Assembly: GCA_023426375.1 (NCBI GenBank)
Contig: JAFAAV010000092.1
Coordinates: forward strand, 1-21,011
Direction of reading: 5' to 3'
DNA from: Actinomycetes bacterium
GTDB taxonomy: Bacteria; Actinomycetota; Actinomycetes; Actinomycetales; Micrococcaceae
DNA length: 21,011 nt
This document shows positions 6,875-14,977 of this stretch, one piece after another. A program made the position numbers and the translations under genes. The notes beneath the pieces are model-generated. The model did not search any database, was not told the DNA's origin, and saw only the letters and a program-made list of their open reading frames with translations. The first letter of the stretch is position 1, and the number at the start of each line of letters is the position of its first letter.

Positions 6875-8470
6875 GTGTTCAACTCACTGTCCGACCGGCT
6901 TACAGCGACCTTCAAGAACCTGCGCGGCAAGGGTAGGTTGTCCGAAGCGGATGTGGACGCCACCGTACGGGAAATCCGCCGCGCCCTTCTCGAGGCCGAC
7001 GTCGCCGTTCCCGTGGTCCGGGAATTCACCGCCACCATCAAGGAACGTGCTCTGGGTTCCGAGGTGTCCGAGGCACTGAACCCCGGCCAGCAGGTCGTCA
7101 AGATCGTCAACGAGGAACTCAAGAACGTTCTGGGTGGCGAGACCCGCCGTATCAATCTGGCCAAGTCCGGCCCCACCGTGATCATGCTCGCGGGTCTGCA
7201 GGGTGCCGGTAAGACCACTCTGGCCGGCAAGCTCGGTAAATGGCTCACCGATCAGGGGCACAAGCCCGTCCTGGTTGCCTCCGACCTTCAGCGTCCCAAC
7301 GCCGTGACCCAGCTCCAGGTGGTCGGTCAGCGCGCCGGTGTTCCGGTGTTCGCTCCCGAGCCCGGCGCCACCTCCGAATTCGACGACCCCACCGGTGATC
7401 CTGTGAAGGTCGCCCGCGACGGCGTGGCACACGCCCGCGCCAAGCTCTACGACGTGGTCATCGTCGACACCGCCGGCCGTCTGGGCATCGACGAAGCCCT
7501 GATGCGCCAGGCCCGCGACATCCGCAACGCCGTGAACCCGGACGAAGTGCTCTTCGTCATCGACGCCATGGTCGGCCAGGACGCGGTCAACACCGCCAAG
7601 GCCTTCGACGACGGCGTGGACTTCACAGGCGTGGTGCTCTCCAAGCTCGACGGCGATGCCCGCGGTGGTGCCGCGCTCTCCGTTCGTTCGGTCACCGGCA
7701 AGCCCATCATGTTCGCCTCCACCGGCGAGGGCGTGCGCGACTTCGAGCAGTTCCACCCGGACCGCATGGCCTCGCGCATCCTGGACATGGGTGACGTCCT
7801 CACACTCATCGAGCAGGCTGAGAAGCAGTGGGACAAGACCGAGGCCGAGCGCATGGCCAAGAAGTTCACCGATCAGGAGGACTTCACCTTCGAGGACTTC
7901 CTTGCGCAGATGCAGCAGCTGCGCAAGATGGGCTCGATGAAGAAGATGCTGTCCATGATGCCCGGCGCAGCCGGCATGCGTGAGCAGCTCGAAAACTTCG
8001 ACGAGCGCGAGATCGACCGCGTGGAAGCCATCGTGCGTTCCATGACCCCGCACGAGCGCGTGGCACCCAAGATCATCAACGGCTCACGCCGTGCCCGGAT
8101 CGCCCGCGGTTCCGGTGTGTCCGTGTCCGAGGTCAACCAGCTCATGGAGCGCTTCGCCCAGGCCCAGAAGATGATGAAGCGTCTGGCCCAGGGCAAGGGA
8201 GTCCCCGGCATGCCCGGTGGCATCCCCGGCATGCCCGGTGGCATCCCCGGCATGGGCGGCGGCGCCGGTGGCGGCGGTGGTAAGAAGGGCAAGGCCAAGA
8301 AGAAGGGCTCGCGTTCGGGTAACCCCGCCAAGCGCGCCCAGGAAAATGCCGCGATCGCCAGCGGTCAGAAGCCAGCAGCCAAGGGCAGTGCCTTTGGCGC
8401 ACAGCAGCAACAACCGGATCTGGAGTCCTTGAACCTCCCCAAGGGCTTCGAGAAATTCCTCGGAAAGTGA
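6875..8470 (+). CDS. ffh: Signal recognition particle protein Ffh (SRP54)
   Basis: This encodes a 531-aa SRP GTPase that binds signal sequences on nascent chains and the 4.5S RNA, then docks with FtsY. The N domain begins VFNSLSDRLTATFKNL. The G domain shows GLQGAGKTT (107-115), DTAGR (198-202) and SKLDGDARGG. A Met-rich M domain (about 320-440) contains KMGSMKKMLSMMPG and the RNA-binding SRRARIARGSG. After it comes a low-complexity tail of PGMPGGI repeats and Lys-rich segments ending in LNLPKGFEKFLGK. I chose the GTG at 6875, not the in-frame TTG at 6848, because family members begin MFNSLSDRL. Four genes follow at a 7-bp gap or with small overlaps, so ffh probably heads a longer transcript. 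Confidence 0.96.
   Translation: MFNSLSDRLTATFKNLRGKGRLSEADVDATVREIRRALLEADVAVPVVREFTATIKERALGSEVSEALNPGQQVVKIVNEELKNVLGGETRRINLAKSGPTVIMLAGLQGAGKTTLAGKLGKWLTDQGHKPVLVASDLQRPNAVTQLQVVGQRAGVPVFAPEPGATSEFDDPTGDPVKVARDGVAHARAKLYDVVIVDTAGRLGIDEALMRQARDIRNAVNPDEVLFVIDAMVGQDAVNTAKAFDDGVDFTGVVLSKLDGDARGGAALSVRSVTGKPIMFASTGEGVRDFEQFHPDRMASRILDMGDVLTLIEQAEKQWDKTEAERMAKKFTDQEDFTFEDFLAQMQQLRKMGSMKKMLSMMPGAAGMREQLENFDEREIDRVEAIVRSMTPHERVAPKIINGSRRARIARGSGVSVSEVNQLMERFAQAQKMMKRLAQGKGVPGMPGGIPGMPGGIPGMGGGAGGGGGKKGKAKKKGSRSGNPAKRAQENAAIASGQKPAAKGSAFGAQQQQPDLESLNLPKGFEKFLGK
8202..8256 (+). repeat. 21-bp tandem repeat inside ffh
   Basis: A 21-bp unit is repeated exactly at 8202-8222 and 8223-8243, with a partial third copy to about 8256. 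It encodes PGMPGGI repeats in the low-complexity tail after the Ffh M domain and stays in frame. Confidence 0.9.
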
Positions 8471-8477
8471 GTCGGTA

Positions 8478-8972
8478 GTGGGTTCATACCTGTCAGACCA
8501 GGAACTGCGCGAGTTCATCGGTACGTTGCCCACGCGACGGTTGGCGGCGTCGGCCGTCATTCGTGACGAGAACGGCCGCGTCCTCACGGTGGAACCCAAC
8601 TACAAATCCGAATGGACCCTGCCCGGCGGCACGGTGGAGGCGGGGGAAGACCCCCGCAGTGCGTGCTTCCGAGAAGTGATCGAAGAAGTGGGCCTGCACC
8701 TTCCCGAAGGGCGCATGCTGTTGATCATGCACGGGCTCAACATGGGCATGTGGGGCGACTCGGTGGCCTTCCTCTACGACGGCGGCCAGATTTCCTCAGA
8801 CACCAAGGTCACGGTCCAGGAAGAAGAACTGCTGTCCTACCGCTGGGTGGCACCGCAAGATCTGGAAACCGTGCTCTCGCCCGGTATGTCACAGCGGATC
8901 CGCGACGCGCTGGAGGCCCTGGAACAGGGCACGGTGGTAGAACACGTAGTAGACGGAGGAAAGCGTTCATGA
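8478..8972 (+). CDS. Nudix hydrolase family protein
   Basis: This encodes a 164-aa protein with a complete Nudix box at residues 51-73: Gly51, Glu57, Arg65-Glu66, Glu69-Glu70 and Gly72 match GX5EX7REUXEEXGU. The family hydrolyses nucleoside diphosphates linked to another moiety, using Mg2+ held by the REUXEE helix. The substrate (oxidised dNTP, ADP-ribose, ADP-sugar or other) cannot be told from the box. The 25-residue N-terminal stretch before the beta-sheet (GSYLSDQELREFIGTLPTRR) and the final Leu/Glu helix are outside the motif. The start is the GTG at 8478, 7 bp after the ffh stop. The stop overlaps the next gene by 4 bp (ATGA), so it is likely translated together with the unknown gene, kinase and regulator that follow. 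Confidence 0.92.
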   Translation: MGSYLSDQELREFIGTLPTRRLAASAVIRDENGRVLTVEPNYKSEWTLPGGTVEAGEDPRSACFREVIEEVGLHLPEGRMLLIMHGLNMGMWGDSVAFLYDGGQISSDTKVTVQEEELLSYRWVAPQDLETVLSPGMSQRIRDALEALEQGTVVEHVVDGGKRS

Positions 8973-9850
8973 CAGACCAACAACTCGCACGGGTGGCGGT
9001 CCTGGTGCACGCAGACACACCCGAGCTGCCCTTCCTTGCCAATCTCGTGGACGCCAGCTTCACCGCGGTCACCCGCAACGGGTGGGCCGTGATCCTCCCG
9101 GATGACGACATGGACCCTGCGTTCATTGCGGCAGTGCACCCCGGTGAGATGTGCATTGCCATTTCCTCGGACGGTGCCGAACGCAGCCTCACTGTGTACC
9201 CTCGCACGGATTCCGATCGCGACGAGGAAGCAGAGCTCAATCACCAGATCGAGATGGGTGGCATTGCGACGCTGCGCTGGGAAGCGGAGCACAGCGACAT
9301 CGCCGACATCCTCGGGGGTGAAGGAGACTCAACTCCGCAGCGCCAGGTGACCACGGACGTCGAACGGGACACCAAGGTCGCGGTGGAAGCCATAGCGTCG
9401 ATCTGCTCTCTGGACGCCGCGGCAACCGCCCGCCTGGAGAACTACGCCGCAACACCCAGTTCCGGACTACTGCTCGAATCGGTGCTGCAACTTCTGGACG
9501 TGCCGGTGGTTGCGGCCAAGCTCGTGGAATCGGAGCGCTCCGTGGAAGACATGGAAGACGCCCGCCGTTACGAGCCCAAGGCCCTCGGATTGTCCTTGGT
9601 GGATGCCATCACCACCGAACCTTCCGGTAACGATCTGGTCTCCCGGGTCCAGCGCGTGTACTTCCGCCACCCGGAGATCCTGCTGGCCGTGGGCGGTGCC
9701 GAACTCGTCGCCGGTTCCACGCTGGCGGCGCTGGCACGTCGAGGTGGGCGCGGATCGCGCGTTCTCGGAACGGCGTCCGCGGTTTTGTTGACCGACGCCG
9801 CGGGACAAGCTGCCCTGTGGGCGGCGGTGCGGGCACGTAAGAAGTCCTAG
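8969..9850 (+). CDS. Uncharacterised 293-aa protein between Nudix and two-component genes
   Basis: I do not recognise this family. The start is the ATG at 8969 with GGAGGA upstream, overlapping the Nudix stop by 4 bp. The stop (TAG) overlaps the kinase GTG by one base. The N-terminal third looks like a compact alpha/beta domain (VAVLVHADTPELPFLANLVDA), and the middle is acidic (SDRDEEAELNHQIEMGG). A helical region (~165-225) contains SGLLLESVLQLLDVPVVAAKLVESE. The end is Ala/Gly/Leu-rich and only moderately hydrophobic, finishing with a basic RARKKS. I see no signal peptide, no clear TM, and no Cys/His metal cluster or nucleotide-binding loop. Base composition and start/stop spacing match the neighbours, so it is a real gene. 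Its position suggests a cytosolic partner of the Nudix enzyme or of the kinase; that is inference. Confidence 0.85.
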   Translation: MTDQQLARVAVLVHADTPELPFLANLVDASFTAVTRNGWAVILPDDDMDPAFIAAVHPGEMCIAISSDGAERSLTVYPRTDSDRDEEAELNHQIEMGGIATLRWEAEHSDIADILGGEGDSTPQRQVTTDVERDTKVAVEAIASICSLDAAATARLENYAATPSSGLLLESVLQLLDVPVVAAKLVESERSVEDMEDARRYEPKALGLSLVDAITTEPSGNDLVSRVQRVYFRHPEILLAVGGAELVAGSTLAALARRGGRGSRVLGTASAVLLTDAAGQAALWAAVRARKKS

Positions 9851-11235
9851 TGGCGCGGTTCGAATGGTCCCGCGGGTGGGTGTCCGCACTGTCCGATCCG
9901 GATGAACCGGACTGGCAGCGGCCACGCCCCAAGGCCCACGAACTGCGCCGAGACATCTGGTTGGCTGTGGCAGTCGCGGCGGCCTCCGTGCTGTCCCTGG
10001 CCCTGATCGAAAGCTATACCCCGTTCGCCTCGGACCAGCCGTGGTGGCTGGGCTATCTAGCGTCGATCTTAATCGCGGTGCCGTTGGCATTCCGGCGCCG
10101 CTTCCCGGTCGCGGGCGTGGTGGCCGCAACCGCGGTGTTCGTGTGGGCCTACTACACGGTTCCCCAGGTCAACATTCAGCTGTTCTTCCAGATTGCGTAC
10201 TTCGCGAGCCTGTACTCAATGGTCGCTTGGGCCCGCTCCCGGCAGCTCGTGATGCTCATGGTGGTGGGTCTGGCGGTGTTCACCGCGGGGTGGCTCATGG
10301 TGGACTGGACGATCACCAATTCTTACGCGGAGCTCCTGGACGACATCGAAGAAACCTCCGGGCCGTTCTCGCCGACGGTGGGCATCATGGGGTACTCCGT
10401 GATCATGAACATCGTCTACTTCGGTGGTGCCGTGTTCATGGGGCGTGCCTCGTGGCGCAGGGCCCTGGACCGACGCAGACTACGCGAACAAGCGTGGCGA
10501 ATCGCCCAGCAGTCCGAACAATTGGCCAATCGGGCGGTGGTCGAGGAACGGCTGCGCATCGCGCGCGAACTCCACGACGTGGTGGCCCATCATGTGTCCG
10601 CGATCGGAATCCAGGCCGGAGCGGCTCGCACCGTGATGGCCAAGAACCCGGAGGCCGCTGCAACTGCACTGGGCACCGTGGAAGAGTCCAGCAGACAAGC
10701 CGTCACCGAAATGCGCGAGCTGTTGGGAGTGCTGCGCGCTGAGGACGGCGGCGTGTTGCCCGCACAGTCCCGCACTCCGGAACCCCGGCTGAGCGAGTTG
10801 GACGATCTCGTGGCATCTCATGCCCGTCACGGCCTGGCCGTCACACTCAACACGGCGCTGGAACATCCCGATGATCTCGATCAGCTTCCGGGGTCCCTTC
10901 AGCTGACCGTTTATCGGTGTTTACAGGAGGCACTGGCAAACGTCACTCGACACTCCACAGCCCGCCAAGCCACGGCCGTGGTGCGTACCGGTTCCACAAC
11001 TGCCGATTCGGGCGAGCAGAAAACGCACGCATGGGTTGAACTGGAAGTCACCGATCGCGGTCAGCCCAAACCGGGCACGGAAGGATCGGGTTACGGACTC
11101 AAGGGCATCACCGAACGTGCTCGGCTCTACAACGGCGTGACCGAAATCGGCCCGCGCACACCCGGTCCAGGGTGGCGCGTTCGCGTCCGGATTCCCCGTT
11201 CATTCACCCGCGCTACCCAGGAGGTCACCCCGTGA
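9850..11235 (+). CDS. Sensor histidine kinase, NarL/LuxR-type (HisKA_3)
   Basis: This encodes a 461-aa membrane sensor kinase. After ~35 cytosolic residues there are about six hydrophobic helices (~36-200) with short loops, so it lacks a large extracellular sensor domain and may sense within the membrane. A coiled linker leads to the HisKA_3 dimerisation helix: RIARELHDVVAHHVS, with His242 as the likely phosphoacceptor. The HATPase domain shows an N-box (E360 to N364 in QEALANVTRHS), VTDRG and a G-box SGYGLKGITERA (~413). The start is the GTG at 9850, touching the preceding TAG. The stop overlaps the regulator by 4 bp (GTGA). Cognate partner: the response regulator at 11232. Six-TM kinases of this type (for example DesK) often report on membrane state or antibiotics; the signal here is unknown. 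Confidence 0.93.
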   Translation: MARFEWSRGWVSALSDPDEPDWQRPRPKAHELRRDIWLAVAVAAASVLSLALIESYTPFASDQPWWLGYLASILIAVPLAFRRRFPVAGVVAATAVFVWAYYTVPQVNIQLFFQIAYFASLYSMVAWARSRQLVMLMVVGLAVFTAGWLMVDWTITNSYAELLDDIEETSGPFSPTVGIMGYSVIMNIVYFGGAVFMGRASWRRALDRRRLREQAWRIAQQSEQLANRAVVEERLRIARELHDVVAHHVSAIGIQAGAARTVMAKNPEAAATALGTVEESSRQAVTEMRELLGVLRAEDGGVLPAQSRTPEPRLSELDDLVASHARHGLAVTLNTALEHPDDLDQLPGSLQLTVYRCLQEALANVTRHSTARQATAVVRTGSTTADSGEQKTHAWVELEVTDRGQPKPGTEGSGYGLKGITERARLYNGVTEIGPRTPGPGWRVRVRIPRSFTRATQEVTP

Positions 11236-11948
11236 TCCGAGTTCTGCTGGCCGACGATCACGAACTGGTGCGCTCCGGCTTCGCGCTCATGCTCACCGTG
11301 GAGGAGAATGTGGAGGTGGTCGGGCAGGTCGCCAACGGCAAGGACGCCGTGGCGCACGTGCTCGACAACCCGGTGGACGTGGTGCTCATGGACGTCCAGA
11401 TGCCCGTTATGGACGGCATCGAAGCGACACGCCTCATCACCGAAGCCACGGGCACCAAGGTCATCATCCTGACGACCTTTGACCGCGACGACTACCTCTT
11501 CGACGCATTGCGTGCCGGGGCCAGCGGATTCCTGCTCAAGAATGCCTCCCCGGAAGACCTGGTGGCCGCGGTTCACGCGGTGGTCGACGGGCACGCCCTC
11601 CTGGCACCGGAGGCCACTCTGCGCGTGGTGCAACAACTCACCCAGCACGACGCCGCTCGCGCACCTAGGGAGGCGACGATCGGGGCCGGCGGTGAGGCCG
11701 CGGCGTCGTCGGCCGATATTTCCGACCGGACGAGCGAGCAACAACGGATCATTGATTCCCTGACCGCGCGCGAGCGAGAGGTGCTCACCCTGGCGGCAGA
11801 GGGGCTGTCCAATGGCGAGATCTGCGACAAGCTGGTCGTGGGACAGGCCACCGTCAAAACTCACATTTCCAATGTGCTGGCCAAGGTCGGTGCCCGTGAC
11901 CGCGTGCAAGCCGTGGTGTTCGCCTACAGATCGGGCATGGTTTCCTGA
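11232..11948 (+). CDS. Response regulator, NarL/FixJ family
   Basis: This encodes a 238-aa two-domain transcription factor. The receiver domain (1-~120) has the acidic pair Asp8-Asp9, phospho-acceptor Asp54 in LMDVQMPVMDG, TTFD and Lys104 in FLLKNASPEDL. A polar Ala-rich linker of about 40 residues leads to a LuxR-type HTH: LTAREREVLTLAAEGLSNGE, then VKTHISNVLAKVGARDR. The GTG at 11232 overlaps the kinase stop and has AGGAGGT upstream inside the kinase gene. The in-frame upstream extension back to 11172 is rejected because the receiver starts VIRVLLADDHELV. It is expected to be phosphorylated by the adjacent kinase and to regulate nearby genes; the exporter genes at 12167-14334 are the obvious candidates by position. 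Confidence 0.95.
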   Translation: MIRVLLADDHELVRSGFALMLTVEENVEVVGQVANGKDAVAHVLDNPVDVVLMDVQMPVMDGIEATRLITEATGTKVIILTTFDRDDYLFDALRAGASGFLLKNASPEDLVAAVHAVVDGHALLAPEATLRVVQQLTQHDAARAPREATIGAGGEAAASSADISDRTSEQQRIIDSLTAREREVLTLAAEGLSNGEICDKLVVGQATVKTHISNVLAKVGARDRVQAVVFAYRSGMVS

Positions 11949-12087
11949 CTCGTCACGGTTCCGGGCGCTCAGCTGCTGACACCGATCATGCCGGGTCATC
12001 CCTGGTCCGGACGTTTTCAGCAGGAGCTACCCCACAAGGCGGAGTGGAAGTTCCGCCGCGGGGCTGATCTCCTCGACTCCCAGTCCT

Positions 12088-12105
12088 CCTAGGCTGGAAA
12101 CAGCC
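12088..12105 (+). promoter_or_regulatory. Candidate promoter and small inverted repeat before the ABC exporter
   Basis: TAGGCT (12090-12095, TANNNT class) is followed by GGCTG-GAAA-CAGCC (12092-12105), which would sit near the transcription start of the ATPase gene. The rest of the 218-bp gap (11949-12166) shows nothing else I can name. The repeat is short and could be chance. Confidence 0.33.
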
Positions 12106-12166
12106 AGTCGCGCCGTGTTTCGCGAATGCCACGGCCGCGGGGACGGCACCGATCCGAGGAGACAGC

Positions 12167-13111
12167 ATGACGTTGAAGACTCCGGAGGCCGCGTACACCT
12201 CCGTTCGCTACTCACCACCGCGCGCAGGGGGCACGCTGGAGGTGCAGGATCTGACGCGAAAATTCGCTGATCGGACCGTGGTGGACCGGGTGTCCTTCCG
12301 GGTAGAGCCCGGCCAGATGACGGGTTTCGTGGGTGCGAACGGTGCGGGAAAGACCACCACCATGCGCATGATCATGGGCGTGCTGGATCAGCACGGGGGC
12401 ACCGTGCTCTGGAACGGTCGGCCGATCGATGCCCGCGTGCGTTCGCGGTTCGGCTACATGCCGGAAGAGCGCGGCCTGTACCCCAAACAACGCATTGCCG
12501 ATCAATTGGGTTACCTGGGACAACTTCACGGTATGGAACGCTCCCGAGCTCTGACCGAGGCTCAGCGATTGTTGGACCGTTTCGGCCTGGGGGACCGGGC
12601 TAAGGACCGTTTGGAGACCCTGTCCCTGGGTAACCAGCAGCGCGTCCAAGTGGCGGCCGCGCTGCTGCACGATCCCGCGGCATTGGTGTTGGACGAACCG
12701 TTCTCCGGACTGGACCCCACCGCGGTGGATGCCATGGTGGGACTGTTACGCGAATACATGGCGCGCGGTGTGCCCGTGCTCTTCTCATCGCATCAACTCG
12801 ACTTGATCGACCGGCTGTGCGACGCCCTCGTGGTGCTCGACCACGGCTCGGTCCGACTGGCGGGGCCGGTCGAGCAGTTACGGGCAGGGCGTCCCGGACA
12901 GTATCGACTGGTCTGCGACTCGGATGCGGGGTGGACCCGAGGACAACCCGGGGTGGACGTCGTTGACCTGGACGGCAACACCGCTATTGTCCAGCCGGCC
13001 GACGCGGAGGCTCGCGATCACCTGGTGCGGGAGGCAGCACGCCGGGGGATGACCGAATTCGCGAGGCTTCGCCCATCGCTGGGAGATCTTTACCGGGAGG
13101 CCATCTCATGA
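12167..13111 (+). CDS. ABC transporter ATP-binding protein (NatA-like, ABC-2 exporter)
   Basis: This encodes a 314-aa ATPase subunit. It shows Walker A GANGAGKTT (56-64), a Q-loop region FGYMPEERGLYPK, signature LSLGNQQR (152-159), Walker B LVLDEP with Asp176-Glu177, and the switch His209 in SSHQLD. The LSxGNxQR form and the ~80-residue C-terminal domain after the core are typical of the NatA/YhaQ group of ABC-2 exporters. The start is the ATG at 12167 with GAGGAGA upstream, giving ~25 residues before the first beta-strand. The gene overlaps the permease by 4 bp (ATGA). The pair probably pumps an ion, lipid or antimicrobial out of the cell; the substrate is not evident. It lies 218 bp after the response regulator. 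Confidence 0.94.
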   Translation: MTLKTPEAAYTSVRYSPPRAGGTLEVQDLTRKFADRTVVDRVSFRVEPGQMTGFVGANGAGKTTTMRMIMGVLDQHGGTVLWNGRPIDARVRSRFGYMPEERGLYPKQRIADQLGYLGQLHGMERSRALTEAQRLLDRFGLGDRAKDRLETLSLGNQQRVQVAAALLHDPAALVLDEPFSGLDPTAVDAMVGLLREYMARGVPVLFSSHQLDLIDRLCDALVVLDHGSVRLAGPVEQLRAGRPGQYRLVCDSDAGWTRGQPGVDVVDLDGNTAIVQPADAEARDHLVREAARRGMTEFARLRPSLGDLYREAIS

Positions 13112-14334
13112 ACAAGGATGTGACCACCAGCTCCACTGCTGACTCCGAGGCCGCTTCCGAACAGGAAGAGGGCACGTCAGTGACGGTTCCATGGCTCACC
13201 GTGATGAACCGCGAGATCGGGGTCAAGCTGCGGGACCGTGCTTTCGTTCTCTCCACCGTGCTCACGGTGCTCGGCATCATCGGGTTCACCGCTTTCACGT
13301 TCTTCATGGGTGAGCGCACCACCAGCTACACCGTGGCCGCCACCGACCCACAATCGGTCACGGTGGTGGAAGCGGCGCGTGATTCGGCGGACGAGAAGAC
13401 CAGCATCGAACTTCGCTCCGCTTCACCGGAGGAGGCCCGTGACTTGTTGCAGAACGAGGAGGTCGATGCTGCCGTCTCGCGCGGCGGGGATTCCTGGGTG
13501 CTCACGGCAGGCAACTCCATGGACAACTCCCTGGCCGGAATGCTGACAGACTCTGCCCGTGAGGTGACCGCGCAGGCTAACGCCGCGGCTGCCGGAACCA
13601 CCACTGAACAGTTGGAGGCAGGCTCTGAGGTACAGACTCGCTCACTGTCCGATGAGCCCGACCGCGGTGTGGCCGCCAACGTGCTGGGTTTCGTCTTCGC
13701 GATGTTGTTCTACACCGCCGCGATCATCTTCGGTATGGCCATTGCCAACTCGGTACTCGAGGAGAAACAGAATCGCGTGGTGGAAATTCTGGCCACGGCT
13801 ATCCCCGTGCGGCACATCCTCTACGGCAAGGTGGCCGGCAACTGCCTGTTGGCCTACGCACAGATCATTTTGTACGGGGCCGTGGGCCTGCTCGGTGTGA
13901 ACCTGTTGGGCCGGGCCGAATCGATCGGGTGGATCCTGGAGGCTTCCGGTTGGTTCATCGGGTTCTTCGTGGTGGGCTTCGCGGCGCAGGCAAGTATCTG
14001 GGCGGTATTGGGATCCCTGGCCTCCCGTACGGAAGACCTGCAGTCCAACACCGGACCCATCATGTCCGTTTTGATCGCGGCGCTACTCGTGGGTTTGTTC
14101 GCCAAGGGGACCTGGCTCACCGTGGCCTCCTATGTTCCGTTGGTGTCATCCGTGGCGATGCCTGTGCGCATGCTCACCGACACCGTGGCCTGGTGGGAGC
14201 CGTGGTTGGCACTGGGACTGTGCACGGTCTTCGGTCTGATCATGTTCCGGGTGGGCGAGCGGGTCTATCAGCGCGCGGTGTTCCAGGGCGGTCAAGCCCT
14301 CACGTGGCGCAAGGCCCTGAAACTCGAGAGGTAG
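13108..14334 (+). CDS. ABC-2 type permease (NatB-like)
   Basis: This encodes a 408-aa membrane subunit. The cytosolic N-terminus (~45 residues, acidic then PWLTVMNREIGVKLRD) is followed by TM1 (~46-68) and a ~120-residue extracytoplasmic domain. About five more TM helices follow from residue ~192. The segment LEEKQNRVVEILATAIPV after TM2 is the hallmark cytosolic coupling helix of NatB/COG1668-type permeases. It starts with the ATG at 13108 with GGGAGG upstream, overlapping the ATPase stop. Together the two genes encode one exporter, a homodimer of each half being likely. The next gene, rpsP, is a separate transcription unit 178 bp on. Confidence 0.92.
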   Translation: MNKDVTTSSTADSEAASEQEEGTSVTVPWLTVMNREIGVKLRDRAFVLSTVLTVLGIIGFTAFTFFMGERTTSYTVAATDPQSVTVVEAARDSADEKTSIELRSASPEEARDLLQNEEVDAAVSRGGDSWVLTAGNSMDNSLAGMLTDSAREVTAQANAAAAGTTTEQLEAGSEVQTRSLSDEPDRGVAANVLGFVFAMLFYTAAIIFGMAIANSVLEEKQNRVVEILATAIPVRHILYGKVAGNCLLAYAQIILYGAVGLLGVNLLGRAESIGWILEASGWFIGFFVVGFAAQASIWAVLGSLASRTEDLQSNTGPIMSVLIAALLVGLFAKGTWLTVASYVPLVSSVAMPVRMLTDTVAWWEPWLALGLCTVFGLIMFRVGERVYQRAVFQGGQALTWRKALKLER

Positions 14335-14360
14335 ACCACGTCGGGCCTGCACGCTGGGGT

Positions 14361-14390
14361 TTGACACATGTGGCACAATAGACGGGTACT
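14361..14390 (+). promoter_or_regulatory. rpsP: Promoter region of rpsP operon
   Basis: TTGACA (14361-14366) is a perfect -35. GGTACT at 18-bp spacing (14385-14390) is a mediocre -10, and TGGCACAAT (14371-14379) is a better -10-like string but too close to that -35. The region lies in the 178-bp gap before rpsP, giving a leader of roughly 115-130 nt. Confidence 0.5.
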
Positions 14391-14512
14391 CGAACCGAGC
14401 GGACCCTCTCACCGCGCGTGTTTCGCGTCCACAGGAAATCCCACCCAGGCCCGCCCCACGGGTGCATGTGTGTGCATTTCCGACCACATTCGAAACAGGA
14501 GTAACCACTCAA

Positions 14513-14977
14513 GTGGCAGTTAAGATTCGTCTCAAGCGCATGGGTAAAATGCGCGATCCCCGTTACCGCGTTGTCATCGTCGATTCCCGCAAGAAGCGCG
14601 ATGGTCGTGTCATCGAGGAGGTCGGCGTCTACCAGCCGACCGAGCACCCCTCTTACATCAACCTGGTTTCCGACCGGATCCAGTACTGGCTCGGCGTGGG
14701 CGCACAGCCCTCTGACGCCGTGGCAGCACTGCTGAAGATCACCGGTGACTGGCAGAAGTTCAAGGGTGAGCCCGGTGCCGAGGGTACCTACAAGGCCCCC
14801 GAGACCAAGGCTGAGTTCGTGGCACCCGACAAGGGTTCCGTGATCATCCCCGAGGCCATCACTCCCAAGGCTGACAAGGCCGAGGCTTCCGAGCAGGCCG
14901 AAGCGCCCGCTGAAGAAGCTTCCACCGAGGGTGCGGCTGAGGAATCCACGGAGGACAACGCCGAGAAGGCAGAGTGA
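14513..14977 (+). CDS. rpsP: 30S ribosomal protein S16
   Basis: This encodes a 154-aa S16. The conserved core (VAVKIRLKRMGKMRDPRYRV... to about residue 85) is followed by a ~65-residue acidic Ala/Glu/Pro-rich tail typical of actinobacterial S16 and absent from the ~82-residue E. coli protein. S16 binds 16S rRNA early in 30S assembly. The GTG at 14513 is chosen because the family begins (M)AVKIRLKR; AGGAG lies about 11 nt before it. Earlier in-frame codons are untranslated leader. It is the first gene of rpsP-KH-rimM-trmD; its stop overlaps the KH gene by 4 bp (GTGA). Confidence 0.97.
   Translation: MAVKIRLKRMGKMRDPRYRVVIVDSRKKRDGRVIEEVGVYQPTEHPSYINLVSDRIQYWLGVGAQPSDAVAALLKITGDWQKFKGEPGAEGTYKAPETKAEFVAPDKGSVIIPEAITPKADKAEASEQAEAPAEEASTEGAAEESTEDNAEKAE

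Noticed and set aside
6884..8053. Long minus-strand open frame (389 codons) opposite ffh
   Set aside because: Low-complexity His/Gly/Val-rich translation antisense to well-conserved Ffh domains.
8612..8968. In-frame upstream extension of the unknown 293-aa protein
   Set aside because: It would overlap most of the Nudix gene and reads as Arg/Gly-rich noise; the ATG at 8969 has a strong ribosome site.
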